Assembly: GCA_025351165.1 (NCBI GenBank)
Contig: JANXWK010000028.1
Coordinates: 1-37,779 of the forward strand
Reading direction: 5' to 3'
DNA: 37,779 nt
Source: Hyphomicrobiales bacterium
GTDB taxonomy: Bacteria; Pseudomonadota; Alphaproteobacteria; Rhizobiales; Beijerinckiaceae
The first letter of the stretch is position 1; the number at the start of each line of letters is the position of its first letter. The notes under the pieces were generated by a model. That model was not told the origin of the DNA and searched no databases. It worked only from the letters and a program-made list of their open reading frames with translations. This document shows, one piece after another, positions 33,681 to 37,779 of this stretch. Position numbers and translations under genes: made by a program.

Positions 33681-34206
33681 ACAGAGAATTGCCTCCGTCG
33701 TAACTATCCAACTTTTTTTCAGTGTATTCGCAATTGAAGTATTCTGTATCTAATTCATTACTCTTTGCAGCCAACTGAGCTGGACTCCATGATGCCGAGT
33801 TTGAAATAAAATCTTTTCTTAAAGCTTTAATTTTCTTTAATGAATTAGCACATGCAGCAAATTTTACGTATTTTCTTATTTCTGGATTGTAGTCTTTACC
33901 TTTATCAAAAATTCTTTCAGCATACGTAACTGAATTGCCAGCATATAAAAGCAGCTGTTGACGAGTAATCTGTCCAGCTTTTTTTTTAAAAATACACCCA
34001 AAGTTATATTCTGGTGTCTTGCAATACACTTTGGGTGGTTGACTTGGGTTACTTTCCTCAACAAACTCTTCACGTTTTGATCCAAAAATAGACAATAACC
34101 AATCCAAAGGATTGAAAGCCAGATCACCTTTACTACCGTTTATGTGCTGGTGAGACTGTGTGTTTGAAACGCCTGGTGAATATGGCGCTCTTGAAATAGA
34201 CGACAT
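33679..34206 (-). CDS. hypothetical leaderless protein, 175 aa
   Basis: Not recognised. It starts MSSISRAPYSPGVSNTQSHQ, a Ser/Asn/His-rich unstructured N-terminus with no signal peptide, then FNPLDWLLSIFGSKREEF, then a helical C-terminal half with four Cys (VYCKTPEYNFGCIFKKK, KFAACANSL, YFNCEYTEKKL). AAGGAA lies 7 bases before the ATG. It is transcribed away from the large unknown gene at 34439 across a 232-base AT-rich gap. It shares with that gene, and with those at 14026 and 15499, AT-rich codon use and a leaderless, Ser/Thr/Asn-rich start. Confidence 0.68.
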   Translation of the reverse strand: MSSISRAPYSPGVSNTQSHQHINGSKGDLAFNPLDWLLSIFGSKREEFVEESNPSQPPKVYCKTPEYNFGCIFKKKAGQITRQQLLLYAGNSVTYAERIFDKGKDYNPEIRKYVKFAACANSLKKIKALRKDFISNSASWSPAQLAAKSNELDTEYFNCEYTEKKLDSYDGGNSL

Positions 34207-34328
34207 AGAATATTCCTTCTTTTAGATATGTGGATATGCATAAAAAACGTAATATTTTTTTGTGGTTTAATATTTTGTTAAGAAGCCACAATAAAGCCAT
34301 TTTTGATTTTACTGCAACATAAAATTAA

Positions 34329-34334
34329 TATAAT
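34329..34334 (+). promoter_or_regulatory. candidate -10 box of the 786-aa unknown gene
   Basis: Perfect TATAAT about 105 bases upstream of the ATG at 34439. A TTTTAC lies 16 bases upstream of it and may serve as a -35 box. The whole 34207-34438 gap is AT-rich, so chance matches are likely. Confidence 0.28.
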
Positions 34335-34438
34335 CAGATCAACATAGTAGTTATGCAATTTTTGTTTGGGTACAAATATTGCTAGTAACGCTTTAAGGCT
34401 TTTTTATGAGAAGAAAAATATATTGAGGTGTTTCAAAT

Positions 34439-36799
34439 ATGGCGGTTTCGGGTTTGACCTCAGGCAATACAGCTTTGCAAAGTTCTCATGGAGCGCAGCC
34501 ATTTGTAATTTCACAGGCTCTTCCTGAACCAAATACTCAAAACGTTAATAGAAAAAACTCTGCTTCAAAAATAAAAGTTATTCCCAAAATTAATTTACAA
34601 ACGCACGAAAGAGAAGCCACTTACGGCAATTTTTATACAGGCATTGCTTTCAACACCATTGGAGTGGTAGCAGGCACTGGCGGGTATGCCCTCAAACAGC
34701 TCCTCAAAGCTAAAAAAATAGATAAATTTGATGGGCTGCTAGACACAGTAATAAAATTTGCAGATGACAACCCCATCTCAAAAAATCTTTTTCGTTTTGA
34801 GTATGATCATGCTTTAAACGATGAGTATAACTCGGCCACACTTAAATTCAATGTGCATGCCCTTAAAGAAATTCCAAAAGAAGCGCGCGAAAAAATATTA
34901 GACGAAATTGAAGCCATACTGAAAAGAAAGAACAGAGGCCCTGATTTCTTAGCAGCTATAGTACAATTAAAAGTCTTAAAGGGAATTTTAAATTCTAAAA
35001 AAAGTAATAATGAAATTACCAGAAAAATGGAATTTCGACTAGTCTGCAATCCATCCAAAGCAAAAGATGGTTGGGACATTCGCGCCCGTATTCATTTTTC
35101 GCAGGTTGTTCCATTCAAGTTTAAAATGGATAACCCTTTATTTAAAGGGAACATGTCTGGCGTTTATTTTATAAGTCCGTCTTTTTACAGAAAAGGCGAG
35201 TTAAGGCTTGTTCATGGCTTTGAGTTGAATTTTCCAACAGCATTGGGCCATAACAGCTTTGTTCCAGTTGGATTTTCCAATTCGGTGCAAAGCAATATAA
35301 TATACAAAAGAAAAAAAGTTCCCAATGGATATCACTATGGTTTAGAAGTTTCTGAAAAAGGGCATGTTAGCTTCATGCCTTTTCCAAAAGACATAGAGGA
35401 TTGCTTTAAAGCAATCAATATGGGTGCACTTGAAGGCGCAAAGGATTCTACACGACCTGTCATAACTCTTGAAAAATTCATGGGGCAAAAGTTTAAAGAT
35501 GAGATCCCACAAAGAATAGTTGATGATACAAAAGTAACGATGGCACGTTTAGCAGCAGGTCATTCACTAAAAGAAGTCTTAAATGCAGCTGCACCCCATG
35601 TTAACAAAGTTGTTAATGCAAGACTGACTCAGGTAACCACAACAGCTGCCATTGATGGAACAGTCTGGACGGCAAGCAAAGCTTTGCCTACGGTTGCAAA
35701 GGTGCTGCCAGGATTAGCAGCGAAAGCGGCTCCCTGGATTGTCGGGGCAGCGGAATATTCCAACTTGATAGGCTGGGGAATTGCGGCACTATCATTTGTA
35801 AAAGGCTCTTACGATGATGACCAAGAGAAAAAGCGCAAATATAAATACGCTCTTGATAATCTTGTTAAAGCAGGTGCCTATGCTCCCGATAAGGGTATTG
35901 ATGCTTCTGTAAGAGCAATTACAAAATACACGCAAACTTCTATTGTTAATAAATTAATAAAATATCCCGTTGGCAGCATTACGAAGCTAATGTGCGATGT
36001 CGTAGACCAAGCTTACGCACAAAAGAAGATTAAAGATCCGCAGGCTCTTCGCGCACAATGGGTTCAAGGCTTGAGCTACATGGGCAAAACGAAAACTGAT
36101 ACGTATTTAGGCAGAATGATTGCCGCTGGTGTGCTTGGCAGAACTGACCTTGTAGAAAAAAACTCTAACTTATTGAGTAAGTTAATTTCTCAAGATGATT
36201 TTATAAGCATGTACACAACAATGACAGGCTACGCGTCGCGGCATTCCAAAACATTGGTAGATGTGGCTACAAGCGCTAAAGACGCGCCTGTTAAGATTTT
36301 AAGTGCAGAAGGGTACAGTAGTTTTTCTGCGAAATTTATGGATGGAAAAATTACAGCGTCTCCTAGTCAGACAGATGATCATAGACGATCAAAGTGGCAA
36401 ATTACGTTAAAAACTGGAGATGGTCTGACAGCTGTATTTTACAAAACAATAGACAGACAGTTTAAACTTACCGATCTTGCACAAGATTCTGAGCTTAAAA
36501 AGACGCTTGAAACAAGTGTAAATGCTCAACGTGCACGTTTTGCAAAAGTGCCGTCAAATATAAAACCATTTAAGGGTACGCTTTATGGCAATCCCGTAAC
36601 GGCTGTACCGCTGTATATAAAAGATGGTGCAACAATGTGGAAGGTAACAGCAAAATCCAAGTCTGGTGTTTCAGCTACAGTTTATGAAACGCTCGGGCTC
36701 GATTACCATAGCGATTATCAATTCAGCAACGATGATTTACAGCCTGGTCATATTTTCAGAGCCAAGCTAGAGGCTAAAATGCGCGGCTCAGAATACTAA
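34439..36799 (+). CDS. large leaderless protein of unknown function, 786 aa, with C-terminal repeats
   Basis: Not recognised. GAGGTG lies 9 bases before the ATG. The N-terminus (MAVSGLTSGNTALQSSHGAQ) is Ser/Thr/Gln-rich and lacks a signal peptide. Visible regions: a Gly-rich hydrophobic patch at about 63-84 (YTGIAFNTIGVVAGTGGYAL); a helical charged region about 90-190; a beta-like region about 200-300; a second Ala/Gly-rich hydrophobic region about 395-460 (LPGLAAKAAPWIVGAAEYSN then LIGWGIAALSFVKGSY); a helical region; and two related units of about 65 residues at the C-terminus (about 625-690 and 706-773) with W653 and W734 in matching positions. Two hydrophobic hairpin-like patches in a protein without signal suggest a secreted effector or toxin-like protein, unproved. 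Its stop overlaps the opposite transglycosylase by 4 bases. Confidence 0.75.
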   Translation: MAVSGLTSGNTALQSSHGAQPFVISQALPEPNTQNVNRKNSASKIKVIPKINLQTHEREATYGNFYTGIAFNTIGVVAGTGGYALKQLLKAKKIDKFDGLLDTVIKFADDNPISKNLFRFEYDHALNDEYNSATLKFNVHALKEIPKEAREKILDEIEAILKRKNRGPDFLAAIVQLKVLKGILNSKKSNNEITRKMEFRLVCNPSKAKDGWDIRARIHFSQVVPFKFKMDNPLFKGNMSGVYFISPSFYRKGELRLVHGFELNFPTALGHNSFVPVGFSNSVQSNIIYKRKKVPNGYHYGLEVSEKGHVSFMPFPKDIEDCFKAINMGALEGAKDSTRPVITLEKFMGQKFKDEIPQRIVDDTKVTMARLAAGHSLKEVLNAAAPHVNKVVNARLTQVTTTAAIDGTVWTASKALPTVAKVLPGLAAKAAPWIVGAAEYSNLIGWGIAALSFVKGSYDDDQEKKRKYKYALDNLVKAGAYAPDKGIDASVRAITKYTQTSIVNKLIKYPVGSITKLMCDVVDQAYAQKKIKDPQALRAQWVQGLSYMGKTKTDTYLGRMIAAGVLGRTDLVEKNSNLLSKLISQDDFISMYTTMTGYASRHSKTLVDVATSAKDAPVKILSAEGYSSFSAKFMDGKITASPSQTDDHRRSKWQITLKTGDGLTAVFYKTIDRQFKLTDLAQDSELKKTLETSVNAQRARFAKVPSNIKPFKGTLYGNPVTAVPLYIKDGATMWKVTAKSKSGVSATVYETLGLDYHSDYQFSNDDLQPGHIFRAKLEAKMRGSEY

Positions 36800-37779
36800 A
36801 GAGACCTAAGCGCCTTTAAGACACTTATGGTGGGATAACCGTCTGCTACCATGCCCTGCTTGAGCTGGAAATTGCGGATGGCATCTCTACTGTTTTCACC
36901 AAGTTTCCCATCAAATTTTTCAATAGGGTAGCCCAAACCTGCTAATTTCCTTTGTATTTCCATGCTTTCAGCTTTTGTGAGGCTGCGAGACCCTTTGGGC
37001 CATGAACCTTGAACAGGCTCTGCGCCGCCAATCCGGTCACCAAGCAAGGCTACGCCCAAAACATAAGAATCTGAATTATTATATTTTTTAATCACGTTGA
37101 AATTATCAGTGATTAAAAAAGCAGCGCCCGTACTCCCTGCTGGCAAAAATAGAGCTGCTTCGCCACTTGGCATATTACGATTTTGCGCTGGTTTTAAACC
37201 TAAAGATGCCCATTGGGCAAAACTACGCTTGACTTTGCGGTCTGCCAATTTGAAGTCAAAACCAGCTGGTAGCTCAACTTCCAACCCCCAAACCAGACCC
37301 TGTTTCCAGCCAAAACTTTTCATGTAATTGGCAGTGGATGCCAAAGCATCCTGTTCAGATGTCCAGATATCTTTTGCGCCACCGCCATTAAAATCGACTG
37401 CATATTTCATGAAGCTGGAGGGCATAAACTGCGTGTGGCCCATAGCGCCTGCCCAAGAGCCTTTCATGTTATTACGTTCGACATGCCCTTCTTCTAAAAT
37501 TTTGAGGGCAACCAGCAACTCATCACGAAAAAAATTATCGCGGTATTTAGCATGAGCTAATGTTGCTAAGGCTCTAATGACATAAATACCGCCTGTATTT
37601 GCGCCATAATTGGTTTCCATGCCCCAAATGCCGAGAATAATTTTGCGATCTACACCATAACGACGTTCAAGCGTACCAAGTGTATCTGACCATTGATTTG
37701 CCTTTGCCGCACCTTGATTAACGCGTGTGGCTGAGGTTGCACTGTTAAGATATTCCCAAACAGGTTTATTAAATTCAGC
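36796..37779 (-). CDS. lytic murein transglycosylase, MltB-like (partial, N-terminus off the right edge)
   Basis: The frame is open to the window edge, 327 codons without the true start. An internal ATG at 37620 lies exactly at the catalytic motif (GMETNYG, with the catalytic Glu) and cannot be the start, because family-typical sequence continues upstream (WSDTLGTLERRYGVDRKIIL, then GIWGMET). Further motifs: GSWAGAMGHTQFMPSSFM and FNGGGAKDIWTSEQDALAST. A C-terminal peptidoglycan-binding domain follows (EIQRKLAGLGYPIEKFDGKL, then NSRDAIRNFQ). It cleaves the glycan strand to 1,6-anhydro-muropeptides in the periplasm. Any signal peptide is outside the window. Confidence 0.93.
   Translation of the reverse strand, partial: AEFNKPVWEYLNSATSATRVNQGAAKANQWSDTLGTLERRYGVDRKIILGIWGMETNYGANTGGIYVIRALATLAHAKYRDNFFRDELLVALKILEEGHVERNNMKGSWAGAMGHTQFMPSSFMKYAVDFNGGGAKDIWTSEQDALASTANYMKSFGWKQGLVWGLEVELPAGFDFKLADRKVKRSFAQWASLGLKPAQNRNMPSGEAALFLPAGSTGAAFLITDNFNVIKKYNNSDSYVLGVALLGDRIGGAEPVQGSWPKGSRSLTKAESMEIQRKLAGLGYPIEKFDGKLGENSRDAIRNFQLKQGMVADGYPTISVLKALRSL

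Noticed and set aside
1-37779. Search by eye for tRNA, rRNA, CRISPR arrays, integrases or transposases
   Set aside because: I found no T-loop motif in a cloverleaf context, no regularly spaced repeats and no transposase or integrase motifs. A structure-based tRNA scan could still find something I missed.

Overview
The window is a stretch of chromosome, probably from an alphaproteobacterium of the Hyphomicrobiales (Rhizobiales) with moderately low GC. This is inferred from gene content, not from a phylogeny. Supporting signs are the lgt / MidA-type methyltransferase / pgeF run, pgk next to a class II fba, a split proton-translocating transhydrogenase (pntAA-pntAB-pntB) behind a tiny aa3-oxidase subunit IV gene, a Tim44-like protein, an extensin-like lipoprotein, an Omp25/31-type porin-like protein with an LPRRKAP N-terminus, and rhizobial-type palindromic repeats.

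Layout. 1-1288: YcbB-type L,D-transpeptidase, cut by the left edge. 1392-3963: an SsuABC/TauABC-type ABC importer operon on the minus strand. 4076-5602: an orphan NtrC-class sigma-54 activator. 5763-6347: an iron-sulfur uracil-DNA glycosylase. 6504-8336: oligoendopeptidase F. 8371-11333: an accessory islet with an AT-rich OLD-like ATPase/TOPRIM protein, a palindromic repeat, a small membrane protein and a Doc/AbrB-type toxin-antitoxin pair with an inverted repeat over its start. 11368-13728: an ABC1/UbiB-like protein converging on a Tim44-like protein. 14026-16602: two leaderless AT-rich proteins of unknown function, the first ending in a J-like domain. 16714-18776: three exported proteins (extensin-like lipoprotein, small cysteine-containing protein, RNase T2). 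18778-22185: small membrane protein, RlmJ, a GST, an outer-membrane beta-barrel and a family 2 glycosyltransferase. 22182-24895: lgt, MidA-type methyltransferase and pgeF on the minus strand. 24896-26490: repeats, a small lipoprotein, a gene-poor structured stretch and a small membrane protein. 26504-28851: pgk and fba. 28996-30150: RecD-like helicase. 30288-33618: subunit IV gene and the pnt operon. 33679-36799: a divergent pair of further leaderless AT-rich unknown proteins, the larger with a C-terminal duplication. 36796-37779: lytic murein transglycosylase, cut by the right edge.

How it fits together. Most genes are housekeeping: envelope and peptidoglycan maintenance, glycolysis/gluconeogenesis, redox balance, and RNA and DNA care. 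Less ordinary material sits in four places: the OLD/toxin-antitoxin islet, the two islets of leaderless unknown proteins (candidate secreted effectors, but no secretion machinery is visible here), and repeat elements, one of which lies in frame inside the MidA-type methyltransferase gene. I see no tRNA, rRNA, CRISPR array, transposase or integrase.
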